From: Streptomyces sp. V4I2
GTDB lineage: Bacteria; Actinomycetota; Actinomycetes; Streptomycetales; Streptomycetaceae
NCBI RefSeq assembly: GCF_030817655.1
Contig: NZ_JAUSZM010000003.1
Location: 10,416,001-10,480,000, forward strand
DNA: 64,000 nt
Direction of reading: 5' to 3'
A model generated the notes under the pieces. It was not told the DNA's origin. It saw only the letters and a program-made list of their open reading frames with translations, and did not search any database. Below are positions 27,142 to 35,881 of this stretch, one piece after another. Position 1 is the first letter of the stretch. Each line of letters opens with the position of its first letter. The position numbers and the translations under genes were made by a program.

Positions 27142-29415
27142 ATGCTCTCGAAAGCCCTGTTGCGCCTGGGCGCAAGCGCCGCCCGCCATCCCTGGCGGGT
27201 GATCGCGGCATGGCTGATCGCCGCCACGCTTGCCGTCCTCGCCGCGATCGCCATCGGCGGGCGGACCGCGGACTCGATGACCGCTCCGGGACTGGACTCC
27301 CAACGGGCCGCGCAACTGATCGAGCGGGCCGGCACCGGCCAGGAGGGGATGACCGCCCAAGTGGTCGTCACCCCCCTCGACGGCGGTGCGACGTTCTTCG
27401 ACCACGGCAGCGCGCGCACCGCTCTCACGCGGTTGCAGACCGAGGTGCAGCGGCTGCCGCACGTGCTCGGCACGAGCGACCCGGCGGGGGCACTCGACGC
27501 AGGCGGGGACACCACCGTGCGCGGCGGCCTTGTCTCGGCCGACGGGCGGATCGCGGTCGTCCGGGTGCAGTACCCCGACCAGAGCCGGCTGTCGGCCAAA
27601 GACCTCGACGCCCTCGTCGATCTCGGCGACCGGCTGCGCGCCGAGCTGCCCCTGCGCATCGAGATGGGCGGGAACCTCTTCTACGTCTTCTCCGACCCCG
27701 ACGGCGGCGCAAGCGAGCTGATCGGCATCCTCGCCGCGGCCGCGATCCTGTTCCTGGCGTTCGGTTCGCTCGTCGCCGCCGCGCTGCCGATCGGTATGGC
27801 GGTCTTCGGGCTGACCGTCGGGGTTGCCACGATGACGGTACTGGCGGGGGTGACGGACGTCCCGACCTTCGCCCCTGTCCTGGGCAGCATGGTCGGGCTC
27901 GGAGTGGGCATCGACTACGCACTGTTCGTGCTCGCCAGGCACCGGGAGTACCTCGCGCGCGGGCTCGATCCCCGCGAGGCGGCGGGGCGAGCGGTGGCCA
28001 CGGCGGGGAGGCCCGTGGTCTTCGCCGGCGGCACCGTCGTCGTATCGATCCTCGGCCTGGCGGTCGCGAACGTACCGTTCATGACGGTGGGCGGGCTCGC
28101 CGTCTCGATCGTCGTTCTGACCATGGTGGTCGCGTCGGTGACGCTGCTGCCGGCCTTCCTCGGCGCCGCCGGCCCACGCCTGGCCCGGGCCGGCCGGATC
28201 GGCCGGGCTCTGCAGACCAGGAAGCTGGGCCGACTCGCACGGCGGCGGGACCCGGCGGCAGGCGCCGCCCACGCCGCCGGGTGGCGTCGCTGGATCGGGC
28301 ACGTCAGCCAGCACCCGGTGCCGTACGCGGTCGGCGCGGCGGGGCTGCTGCTGACCGCGACGCTGCCCGTGCTCGGCCTGCGCGTCGGCCTGCCCGACGA
28401 CGGCTCACTGCCCCACAGCCGTACCGAGCGCCGGGCCTACGACCTCGTCGCCGAGGGGTTCGGCCCGGGCACCAACGGTCCCCTCGTCATCGCCGCGAAC
28501 CCCACCGGTGATCCGGGAGTGCTGGACCGACTCGTCGCAACGGTCGCGGCGGATCCGGGCATCGCATCCGTCGCGCCGACGCACATCGATCGGGCCACCG
28601 GCATCGCGACCCTCGTGGTGTTCCCGACCACCAGCCCTCAGGACAAGGCCACTGCCGACACCATCGCCCGGCTGCGCACCGACGTGCTGCCCACGGCGAT
28701 CGGGCACGGCCCGGCCAAGGCCCACGTCGGCGGCGCCGCCGCGAGCCTGTCCGATGTGGGCCAACGCACCAGCCAACGCCTGCCGGTGTTCGTCGCCGCC
28801 GTGCTGGCGATGTCGTTCCTGCTGCTGATGCTGGTCTTCCGCTCGATACTCGTACCGCTCAAGGCGGTACTGCTGAATCTGCTGAGCATCGGCGCGGCCT
28901 ACGGCATCATGGTCGCGGTCTTCCAGTGGGGCTGGGGAGGCGCACTCATCGGGCTGGAAGCGACGGTTCCGATCGTGTCGTTCATCCCGATGTTCCTCTT
29001 CGCCATCCTGTTCGGCCTGTCGATGGACTACGAGGTGTTCCTCCTCTCCCGCGTGCGCGAGGAGTACCTGCGCACCGGCGACAACGGCACGGCGATCGTT
29101 GAGGGCGTCTCGCGCACCGCCCGGATCATCACCTCGGCCGCCCTCATCATGGTGGCGGTCTTCCTGTCCTTCGCCGTCGCCGAGGACCCCTCCACCAAAA
29201 TGTTCGGGCTCGGCCTGGCCACCGCGATCTTCATCGACGCCACGGTCGTACGCATGGTGCTGGTACCGGCGACCATGACACTCCTCGGCCGGACCAACTG
29301 GTGGTTGCCGAAGTGGCTAGACTGGATGCTTCCCCGCGGCCCGGTCGGCACCGACGACACCGACGCGGAATCCACGGGTGAGGCCCGCGTCCACGGCTGG
29401 TTGACCGTTGACTAA
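27142..29415 (+). CDS. MmpL/RND-family exporter (757 aa)
   Basis: ATG 27142 with GGAGGAACC; the longer upstream frame is not coding. Two repeated halves, each with one membrane helix, a large extracytoplasmic loop and a five-helix cluster. MmpL signatures include GLGVGIDYALFVLARHREYL and FGLSMDYEVFLLSRVREEYL, the latter two repeats of the motif holding proton-relay Asp/Tyr. Expected to export lipids or drugs using proton-motive force. The divergent two-component system is the likely regulator. Confidence 0.93.
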   Translation: MLSKALLRLGASAARHPWRVIAAWLIAATLAVLAAIAIGGRTADSMTAPGLDSQRAAQLIERAGTGQEGMTAQVVVTPLDGGATFFDHGSARTALTRLQTEVQRLPHVLGTSDPAGALDAGGDTTVRGGLVSADGRIAVVRVQYPDQSRLSAKDLDALVDLGDRLRAELPLRIEMGGNLFYVFSDPDGGASELIGILAAAAILFLAFGSLVAAALPIGMAVFGLTVGVATMTVLAGVTDVPTFAPVLGSMVGLGVGIDYALFVLARHREYLARGLDPREAAGRAVATAGRPVVFAGGTVVVSILGLAVANVPFMTVGGLAVSIVVLTMVVASVTLLPAFLGAAGPRLARAGRIGRALQTRKLGRLARRRDPAAGAAHAAGWRRWIGHVSQHPVPYAVGAAGLLLTATLPVLGLRVGLPDDGSLPHSRTERRAYDLVAEGFGPGTNGPLVIAANPTGDPGVLDRLVATVAADPGIASVAPTHIDRATGIATLVVFPTTSPQDKATADTIARLRTDVLPTAIGHGPAKAHVGGAAASLSDVGQRTSQRLPVFVAAVLAMSFLLLMLVFRSILVPLKAVLLNLLSIGAAYGIMVAVFQWGWGGALIGLEATVPIVSFIPMFLFAILFGLSMDYEVFLLSRVREEYLRTGDNGTAIVEGVSRTARIITSAALIMVAVFLSFAVAEDPSTKMFGLGLATAIFIDATVVRMVLVPATMTLLGRTNWWLPKWLDWMLPRGPVGTDDTDAESTGEARVHGWLTVD

Positions 29416-29459
29416 CTCCTGCCCGCCCTTGGCGTCCGGCACCTCAGCGCGTCACCTAG

Positions 29460-30554
29460 GGGCATATCGAGTCGTGATCATCGGGTGGTCCTGGGGAGGT
29501 CCTTGATCCAGATCATCGAGGCGCGCAGGTGGAGACCGGCGAGGTAGCTGTCGGGAGTCTTGTCGTATCGGGTGGCGATGCCTCGCCATGCTTTGAGCTT
29601 GTTGACCAGGCGTTCGACGGTGTTCCGCTCCTTGCAGAGATCGGCGTCGTGGCTGACGGGTCGGCCACCTCTGGAGCCCTTCTTCTTCCGGTTGGCGGCC
29701 TGGTCCTTCTTCTCCGGGATGACCGCCTTGATACGGCGTTTGTGCAGGTGGGCGGGGTTTCCGCAGGACGAGTACGCCTTGTCCCCGGCGACCGCGTCCG
29801 GCCGGATGCGGGGTCGGCCGACGGGCCCGCGTACGCGTACCTTCTTCAGGACGGGGATGAACTGCGGGCTGTCCGCTGCCTGGCCTGTGGTCAGGATGAA
29901 CGCCAGCGGGCGGCACTTGCGGTCGGCGGCGAGGTGGACCTTGCTGGTCTGCCCGCCTCTGGAACGTCCGAGGAGGGCGGCCTTCAGCCGGAGTTTCCGC
30001 CGACGCCGGATGCGTCGTCGTTCTTCCAGCGCGGGATCACTTTCGGTCTCTTGCCCGTTTTGCTCTTCGAGGTCGCCCCCTTTGACCTGGCCTTCTCCTC
30101 CTCGGCCGCGGCTTTCTCCAAGGCGGTGACGACGTCCTCGTCGAGGTGCATCCCGGCCGCGTCGTGGTGGGCTCGGGCGGTGGTGGAGTCGATGCTGACC
30201 AGGGACAGGTCCACCTCACCCCGCTTCGCGGCTTCCGTGATCAGGCCCTCCAGCAGGGCCTCGAAGACGCCGGCGTCACGCCACTGCCGGAAGCGGTTGT
30301 GGACGGTCGACCAGGCGCCGAACTCCGTCGGCATCTCCCGCCACTGCCCGCCCGTCTTGAACCGCCAGATCACGCCCTCGAACTGCTGCCGCAGTCGCTC
30401 GGGGTACGGGCCGTACTCGCCGATCGGCAGGTACGACTCGATGAACTCCCAATCCGGATCGGTCAGTTGCACTCGCGTCACGTAAGACCGTCTATCGGAC
30501 CGGACCGTGTCACGAAGGCACATCCCGCAAATTGATCACGACTCGATACGCGCC
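29460..30554. mobile_element. IS5-family element (1095 bp)
   Basis: Inverted ends (TATCGAGTCGTGATCA shared) and a CTAG target duplication on both sides (29456-29459 and 30555-30558). The right duplication forms the TAG stop codon of the adjoining reductase. A truncated second copy lies at 24911. Confidence 0.9.
29478..30523 (-). CDS. IS5-family transposase, two overlapping frames
   Basis: First frame from ATG 30523 (or GTG 30481): QLTDPDWEFIESYLPIGEYG ... SIDSTTARAHHDAAGMHLDE, ending at 29984. The second half, in the -1 frame without its own start, reads LLGRSRGGQTSKVHLAADRK, then VAGDKAYSSCGNPAHLHKRR, then RNTVERLVNKLKAWRG and stops at 29478. The -1 frame is open well upstream of the first stop, as in IS427-group elements that use programmed frameshifting. 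No obvious damage. Confidence 0.8.
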
Positions 30555-31199
30555 CTAGCTGGCGCTGGTTCGATTCCAGAAGTGGTGTGTGAGGCCGCTT
30601 GCCGAGGTCGCCGACTCGACGGTGTAGCGGTCCTGGACTTCGGCAAGCCCGTCCCACATCGATACCCCGGTGCCGAGGGTGATGGGCACGGTGACCAGGT
30701 GCATGAAGTCGATGAGGTCGGCCGTCAGAAACTGCCGGACGGTGGAGGGGCCACCACCGATGCGAACGTCCCGGCCGTTGGCAAGGTCCTGGGCGTATGC
30801 GAGGGCGTCCTCGGGTGTGGCGTTGAGAAAGTGGAAGCTCGTCCCGTTGTCGAAGGAGATGGGGGCACGTCGATGGTGGGTGAGCACCACCACGGGCGTG
30901 CGGAAGGGGGGTGCGTCGCCCCACCAGCCCCGCCAGTCGTCGTCGGTCCACTCGCCGGTCTGCGGACCAAACTTGCCCCGGCCCATGATCTCGGCCCCGA
31001 TGCCCTGACCCCAGGTGCTCGTGAGAGCGCGATCGAGGGTGATCGGGTCATCCACTGCGTCCACGCCGTGGATGACCCGCCCATCGAAGCGCGCGAACAG
31101 CCTCTCCGCGCCCCCAATGGGCGTGTCGAGTGTGATCGTCTCGCCTGCGCTGTAGCCGTCGAGGGAGACAAAGAAGTTGTGCACGCGGACTTTGGCCAT
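30555..31199 (-). CDS. Dihydrofolate reductase-fold / RibD C-terminal protein (214 aa)
   Basis: ATG 31199 with GGAGG eight bases upstream; three codons earlier is less likely. KVRVHNFFVSLDGYSAGE, then the IMGRGKFGP and TPVVVLTHH segments, then VRIGGGPSTVRQFLTADLID show the family. Divergent from an HxlR regulator, a frequent pairing for such reductases. An IS5 element abuts the stop codon. Confidence 0.88.
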   Translation of the reverse strand: MAKVRVHNFFVSLDGYSAGETITLDTPIGGAERLFARFDGRVIHGVDAVDDPITLDRALTSTWGQGIGAEIMGRGKFGPQTGEWTDDDWRGWWGDAPPFRTPVVVLTHHRRAPISFDNGTSFHFLNATPEDALAYAQDLANGRDVRIGGGPSTVRQFLTADLIDFMHLVTVPITLGTGVSMWDGLAEVQDRYTVESATSASGLTHHFWNRTSAS

Positions 31200-31294
31200 G
31201 CGATCCACCTCCGAAAAGTGCTTGCGAACTGCAACTGGATGATGAAAGCCTACGATGTAGGAGTTGCATATCGCAATCAGTCAGGAGGTTCGCG
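31200..31294. promoter_or_regulatory. Divergent reductase / HxlR promoter with repeats
   Basis: The 95-bp gap contains TTGCGAACTGCAA and, nearer the regulator, TTGCATATCGCAA, spaced dyads that suit an HxlR dimer. TTGCG/CGCAA half sites occur on both sides of the gap. Confidence 0.5.
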
Positions 31295-31792
31295 TTGCGT
31301 AAGGAGCCGCGCTCGGGTTGCGCGATCAACGCCGCGGTGGAGGTACTGGGAGACTCCTGGACTCTGATCGTGCTTCGTGACGTGATATTCGGTGGACGTC
31401 GTCACTTCCGGGATCTGCTGACCCAGAACGACGAGGGCATCGCGTCCAACATCCTCGCCAGCCGCCTACGCAAGCTCGTCGAGGCAGGCCTGCTCAGCCG
31501 CGACGATGCCACGCGTGGCCAGAAAGCGACCTACACTCTCACCGAAGCTGGCATCCAGACTCTGCCAGTAATGGTTGCCCTCGGTGCGTGGGGGTTGCAG
31601 CATCGACCCACAACCCCGGAGCTTGCGGTGCGTGCCCGCATCCTTGCGGAGGGATCCCCGGACCTCGTGGGTGAGCTCATGGACGAACTGCGCGAGAGTC
31701 ACCTCGGCGTCACTCGCGAAAACCCGAAGAGCCTCAGTGCTTCCGAGCGGTTGCAACAAGCGTACGAAGCCGTTCAGTCACAGGCTCACTGA
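31295..31792 (+). CDS. HxlR-family transcriptional regulator (165 aa)
   Basis: TTG start at 31295 with AGGAGG six bases upstream. The HxlR winged helix is complete: GCAINAAVEVLGDSWTLIVL, RHFRDLLTQNDEGIASNILA, SRLRKLVEAGLL. The conserved Cys near the N-terminus (SGCAI) is the redox- or electrophile-sensing residue in YodB-like members. Probably regulates the divergent reductase. Its last residues (SQAH, stop at 31792) abut an IS5 fragment, so the original tail may have been altered. Confidence 0.92.
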   Translation: MRKEPRSGCAINAAVEVLGDSWTLIVLRDVIFGGRRHFRDLLTQNDEGIASNILASRLRKLVEAGLLSRDDATRGQKATYTLTEAGIQTLPVMVALGAWGLQHRPTTPELAVRARILAEGSPDLVGELMDELRESHLGVTRENPKSLSASERLQQAYEAVQSQAH

Positions 31793-31975
31793 CGACGGAG
31801 CCGTTGTTGCCCCGGGGCAAGAAGCCGGGCCGTCCGCCGATATGGACCAGGCGGCAGCTGATCGACGGCATACGGTTTCGCACCCGCACCGGTGTCCCGT
31901 GGCGAGACGTGCCGGAGCGGTACGGGCCCTGGTCCCGGGTGTACGACTTGTTCCGACGCTGGCAGCGGACGGCTG
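31793..31975 (+). pseudogene. IS5-family transposase N-terminal remnant
   Basis: Reads LPRGKKPGRPPIWTRRQLID, GIRFRTRTGVPWRDVPERYG and VYDLFRRWQR, the DUF4096 start of an IS5 transposase, then loses similarity. It lacks the catalytic part and follows the HxlR stop directly. Confidence 0.75.
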
Positions 31976-32406
31976 CGACACCGCCGACCGGGCGGCGTAC
32001 GAGACGGCTGGATGGATCGGTGGAACCTGGCCCCCTTCCTGGCGCATGCTGCCGGCAGCGACGTGCTGTCCGTCGTCGTGGCAGGCGCCGAGTCAGCCGT
32101 TCTGCGTCTGCGCATGGACCCCTCTGCTCTCCGCCTTCGCTTCGCGCCGACCGCGCCCAGAGGCGCCCGGACTTCCTGCCCGTGCCCTCCGTCCCGGCGA
32201 CCGACCTCGCCACCACGGCCGACCGGCCCGCCCGGAGGGCGCTCCGGCCGAGTGCTCCCGGCCGGGGCCCGCGCATTCGTCGCCGAGGTGACGGACATCC
32301 GGGTGTGAACCCCGTCGGATTGTCGATAATTGTCGGTGTAACGACAAAACTGACCCCCGCCGATAGGCTCGGACAATCTGTCACCGACAAGCCCATGGGG
32401 GGTCTC
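31976..32406. other. 431-bp gap
   Basis: No supportable gene. Frames are open on both strands because of the GC content, but none shows a recognisable domain. The last 100 bases, with AT-richer TGTCGATAATTGTCGGTG, are the likely promoter of the next gene. Confidence 0.4.
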
Positions 32407-33696
32407 GTGACACAACGCCCGCTCGCCGGATCATTCAGAGGGTTACGCCGTATCGCGGTCCTCACCGTACTCGCCCTGACCGTCCCACTGACGGCCACCA
32501 CCGCCGAGGCACACAGCGGCGTGGAGGCCGCCCCGGGCAATCCCGTCATCGCCTGGAACATTCACGCCCAGACCGCCATCTACGACACCGCCAAGCAGTC
32601 GCCCACCACCAGCACCCGCAGCTACGCCATCGTGCAGGGCGCTGTGTACGACGCGGTCAACGCCGTCGCCGGCCGTCCGTACGAGCCCCTGGTCAGCGCG
32701 CCCCGCAGCCGCCCCGGGGACTCCACCGCCGCGGCGGTCGCCGCGGCCGCCCACGACACGCTGCTGTGGCTCTTCCCCGGGCAGGCCGAGTCGCTGAACG
32801 CCCGGTACGACGAGGCGCTGGCCGCGATCCCCGACGGCCGCGCCGAGGACGGCGGGGTGGCCGTCGGCAGGGCCGCCGCCGCGGCGATGACCGAGAGCCG
32901 CCGTGACGACGGCTTCGACCCCACCGCGCCGTGGACCGTCGGCACCGAGCCGGGCGAATACCGGCTCACCCCGCCCGGCTACGTCGGCGTCGGCGCCTGG
33001 GTGCCGAACCTGAAGCCGTTCGTCGTCCCCGACGCCGGCGCCTACCGGGTCAAGCCCCCGCCGGCCCTGACCGGCGCCGCCTGGGCCCGCGACCTGAACG
33101 AGGTCAAGAGCCTCGGCGCGGCCACCAGCACCGTCCGCACCGAGGACCAGACCGAGGCGGCGATCTGGTGGGACGACCCCCGGATGGTCGAATGGTCGAT
33201 CACCCGGCAACTCGCCGGCGCGCACCGCCTCAGCAGCCTCAGGACGGCCCGGCTGCTCGCCATGGTGTACGTGGCCTCCGCCGACACCCTGATCGCCTGC
33301 TACAAGGCCAAGGCGCACTGGAACTTCTGGCGCCCAGTGACGGCCATTCCGCTCGCCGGCACCGACGGCAACGCGGCCACCGATCCCGACCCGGACTGGA
33401 CGCCGCTGCGGGTCACCGCCCCGTCGCCGGAGTACCCGTCGGGCCACGCCTGTTTCACCACGGCGGTCATGACGGCCCTGGGGTCGTTCTTCGGCCGTGA
33501 CGACCTCACGTTCGCCGCGTACAGCCCCGCCTCCGGCACGACCCGCCACTACGACAGTCTTCAGGCGGCGACAGCCGAACTCCTGGAGGCGCGAATCTGG
33601 GCCGGCGTGCATTACCGCTTCGCCTCCGAGCACGGGCACCGGCTCGGGCTGGCGGTCACCCTCGACGTCCTGAACCGCGCCTTCCAGCGGCGCTGA
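32407..33696 (+). CDS. Secreted vanadium-haloperoxidase / PAP2-type enzyme (429 aa)
   Basis: GTG 32407 is preceded by a GGGGGG purine run; ATG 32395 is the alternative. The N-terminal signal ends near TTAEAHS. The fold's phosphate/vanadate site is visible: KAKAHWNFWRPVTAI (Lys/Arg), SPEYPSGHACFTTAVM (SGH) and ARIWAGVHYRFASEHGHRLG (Arg-x5-His). It could be a vanadium-dependent haloperoxidase or an acid phosphatase. Stands alone. Confidence 0.88.
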   Translation: MTQRPLAGSFRGLRRIAVLTVLALTVPLTATTAEAHSGVEAAPGNPVIAWNIHAQTAIYDTAKQSPTTSTRSYAIVQGAVYDAVNAVAGRPYEPLVSAPRSRPGDSTAAAVAAAAHDTLLWLFPGQAESLNARYDEALAAIPDGRAEDGGVAVGRAAAAAMTESRRDDGFDPTAPWTVGTEPGEYRLTPPGYVGVGAWVPNLKPFVVPDAGAYRVKPPPALTGAAWARDLNEVKSLGAATSTVRTEDQTEAAIWWDDPRMVEWSITRQLAGAHRLSSLRTARLLAMVYVASADTLIACYKAKAHWNFWRPVTAIPLAGTDGNAATDPDPDWTPLRVTAPSPEYPSGHACFTTAVMTALGSFFGRDDLTFAAYSPASGTTRHYDSLQAATAELLEARIWAGVHYRFASEHGHRLGLAVTLDVLNRAFQRR

Positions 33697-34123
33697 CGCG
33701 GCCGTCCCTTCCACCACCGCCGGGAGGACAGCACCGACACCGGCGCCCTGGCCCGTCGCCTCGAAGCCGACAGATACCGCTTACGGCCGGTCCGTCGCCG
33801 TATCCGGTCATGCTGCCTGGTTGTTGCGGGCAGGGTGCGACACTGAGCATCCAACGGAGTTCCTCGTGCGACAGAAGGATCTTGGTCGATCTCCTGTGTA
33901 TGGGGAACTCCGTTGCCGCGTGGGACTTTCGCCGGACAACCACCCAAATCGGGGCAGAGTTCACAGAGCTAGAGCCCTTACAGACTCGCTCCCCAACCCC
34001 CGCCACCTGCGGTAACACGCTAAGTAACCGGCATTGGTGGTCAGAGGCACTTTCTGTTTGCGCGATCACCCACCGGACAGCACTCCACGTGAAAAGCGCG
34101 AGGCTAAAGACCCAATGAGCATT
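33697..34123. other. 427-bp gap
   Basis: No gene can be supported. Reading frames are short and their codon use is not biased. The end of an IS5-type element starts at 34124. Confidence 0.4.
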
Positions 34124-34218
34124 GTGCATCGTGATGTTGCTGGTCATGGGTCTGGTGTGCGCGGGGTTCGGGATGCTCATGCTGGTCGTGGGTGGATGAC
34201 TTCGGTGAAGATCGTCGG

Positions 34219-35058
34219 TCACCGGGAAACTTCACGGTTCGTGAGGACGAGCAGGGACCTGACCAGGGTGGTCGCCCACGTCGGGTCGGTGCGGACCTTG
34301 CCGAGCACGCGCCAGTTCTTGAGGTGGGCGAAGCTGTGCTCCACCGGTGCCCGGACCGCTGCCAGTGCGGTGTTCGACAGCTTCTGGCCGCGGGTCAGGG
34401 GCCGGTTCCGGGTGGCCTTGTAGCCGGTGATCACCGCCGGGTCGGCGTCGGGACCGCTGTCGTCGAGCCCGACGAAGCCCAGGTCGGCGATGGCGCCGAG
34501 ACCGGCCGCCCGCAGCTTGGCGGTGAGCTGGTCGTGTCGGCAGGCGGTGATCTCCGAGGTCCGTCCGGGCCGGGCCGCCGAGACCCAGAGCAGTCGGCCG
34601 CGGTCGTCGGTGAGCGCGATGACGAGCAGGCCATGGCATTTGCTCTTGCCGGAGTAGTTCTTCCGGTTCTCGGTTCCGGTGCGCCGCCGGGTGCGGATCA
34701 GCGTGCCGTCCAGCAACACCACCCCGCCACCCTTGTGGGCGATCTTTTTGAGGGCGCGGTCCAGGCGCGGGGCGCGGGCAGCCAACAGACCGACGACCTC
34801 CCGCACCCACCGGGTCACGGTGGTGCGGTGTATCCCGTTGCCGCCGGCCAGGTCGCCCGGCCGCTGGTCACAGCGCAGTACCGCCAGCACGATGCCCGCG
34901 ATCTTCCCCGCGGGCAGGGACCGCCACCTGGAGTCAATCTTTTTCAGATGGCCGCGGATCAGGTCAGCGAGCCAATTCAGGGTGGCGCTCGACAGCGGCA
35001 GGCGGGCGGTGTAGACAAGGCCGTCAGGGTCCCCGACGGTGCTGTTGGCTTTCTTCAC
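34219..35058 (-). CDS. IS5-type DDE transposase (279 aa)
   Basis: GTG 35058. An HTH_Tnp_4 region (RTTVTRWVREVVGLLAARAP) is followed by a DDE_Tnp_4 catalytic domain: GGGVVLLDGTLIRTRRRTG, LGAIADLGFVGLDD and VRAPVEHSFAHLKNWRVLGK. Length and motifs are intact, so it may be active. It ends 96 bp inside the left inverted end. Confidence 0.88.
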   Translation of the reverse strand: MKKANSTVGDPDGLVYTARLPLSSATLNWLADLIRGHLKKIDSRWRSLPAGKIAGIVLAVLRCDQRPGDLAGGNGIHRTTVTRWVREVVGLLAARAPRLDRALKKIAHKGGGVVLLDGTLIRTRRRTGTENRKNYSGKSKCHGLLVIALTDDRGRLLWVSAARPGRTSEITACRHDQLTAKLRAAGLGAIADLGFVGLDDSGPDADPAVITGYKATRNRPLTRGQKLSNTALAAVRAPVEHSFAHLKNWRVLGKVRTDPTWATTLVRSLLVLTNREVSR

Positions 35059-35110
35059 ACCAAACTCAACTGCCGCCGGGGGCCCGCCAGTTACGCCCTG
35101 CCGCGCGCAA

Positions 35111-35572
35111 TCACAACCGCGCGGTGAATCGCCCGTCGCCCCGTTTGTGCAGCCAGCCTCGGTCGGCGAGCTTGGTCATCTTCGCCCGCAGCGGCTCCAA
35201 CTTGCCGCGCGCCGAGGTGTCCAGGCTCAGCCGCTCACCGACCGCCCTGACCTGCACCGGGCCGTCTGCGTCCCGCACGATCGCCAGGATCGTGCGGTAG
35301 TCGTCGGGCAGCGCGACCTCGTCCTCAGCCTCACTGCGGTGCGGAATCAACAGGACTGCCCGGCCAGCCACCCGGGCGGGAGTTGGGGCGACGGCAGCGG
35401 TGTCCTGTTCCGCGGCCCGGTCCTGCTCGGCCAGCCGGTTCAAAACCCGCTCGGCGACGATCAATTCCTCCCGCTCGGCCTGGACCTCCTGCAGCTGCTT
35501 GGCCAACTCCTCGGCGAGTGTGTCCAGTTCACCCCGGCGAGCCGTGATCCGCTCCAGCTCCCGCATCCCCAC
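35111..35572 (-). CDS. IS-associated coiled-coil/HTH accessory protein (153 aa)
   Basis: N-terminal coiled coil (ELERITARRGELDTLAEELA, then VLNRLAEQDRAAEQ) and a C-terminal winged-helix-like segment (LPDDYRTILAIVRDADGPVQ ... KLADRGWLHKRGDGRF). It lies inside the IS ends, on the transposase strand and 52 bp upstream of it. I recall similar small genes beside streptomycete insertion sequences. Its role in transposition is unknown. Confidence 0.7.
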   Translation of the reverse strand: MGMRELERITARRGELDTLAEELAKQLQEVQAEREELIVAERVLNRLAEQDRAAEQDTAAVAPTPARVAGRAVLLIPHRSEAEDEVALPDDYRTILAIVRDADGPVQVRAVGERLSLDTSARGKLEPLRAKMTKLADRGWLHKRGDGRFTARL

Positions 35573-35881
35573 GCCCTCCCACAGTCTCCCGACGTACCGG
35601 TCCGGTGACGGATCGTAAAAGCGGCAGCACGGTCACCGCAGCCGAACCCGACAACGCCCCCGGCCGACATGCCAGACGATCTTCACCGTGGACACCGACC
35701 GACGATCAGCGCGAGTATCCCGCCCGCACCTCACACCAGTCCCGCGACCTGCGAACTTCACGATGCACGGGTTTCAATCTCCCGCTACTGCGCATCCGTC
35801 AGTTCGCGTCGCCGCACCATACGGCCCCCATCCCAGCCCCGACCCTGATCCAACCACCCAGCAAGAGCCATCAGAAACGAC

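Larger units (their letters stand above)
34124..35768. mobile_element. IS5-type element with accessory gene (1645 bp)
   Basis: Ends begin GTGCATCGTGA on both sides, and the inverted similarity continues about 30 bp (GGTCATGGGTCTGGTGTG / GGTCGCGGGACTGGTGTG). It contains a complete transposase and a second gene. Flanks do not give an obvious target duplication. An inverted partial copy of its left end lies at 37180-37369. Confidence 0.75.

Noticed and set aside
25998..28511. An 837-codon open frame on plus over the kinase and exporter
   Set aside because: Runs antisense to the kinase and out of frame in the exporter; composition is Arg/Gly-rich with no motif.
24907..30558. Composite transposon made of the two IS5 ends
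   Set aside because: The left copy is only about 118 bp and carries no transposase, and no outer target duplication was found; kept as an observation of flanking repeats.
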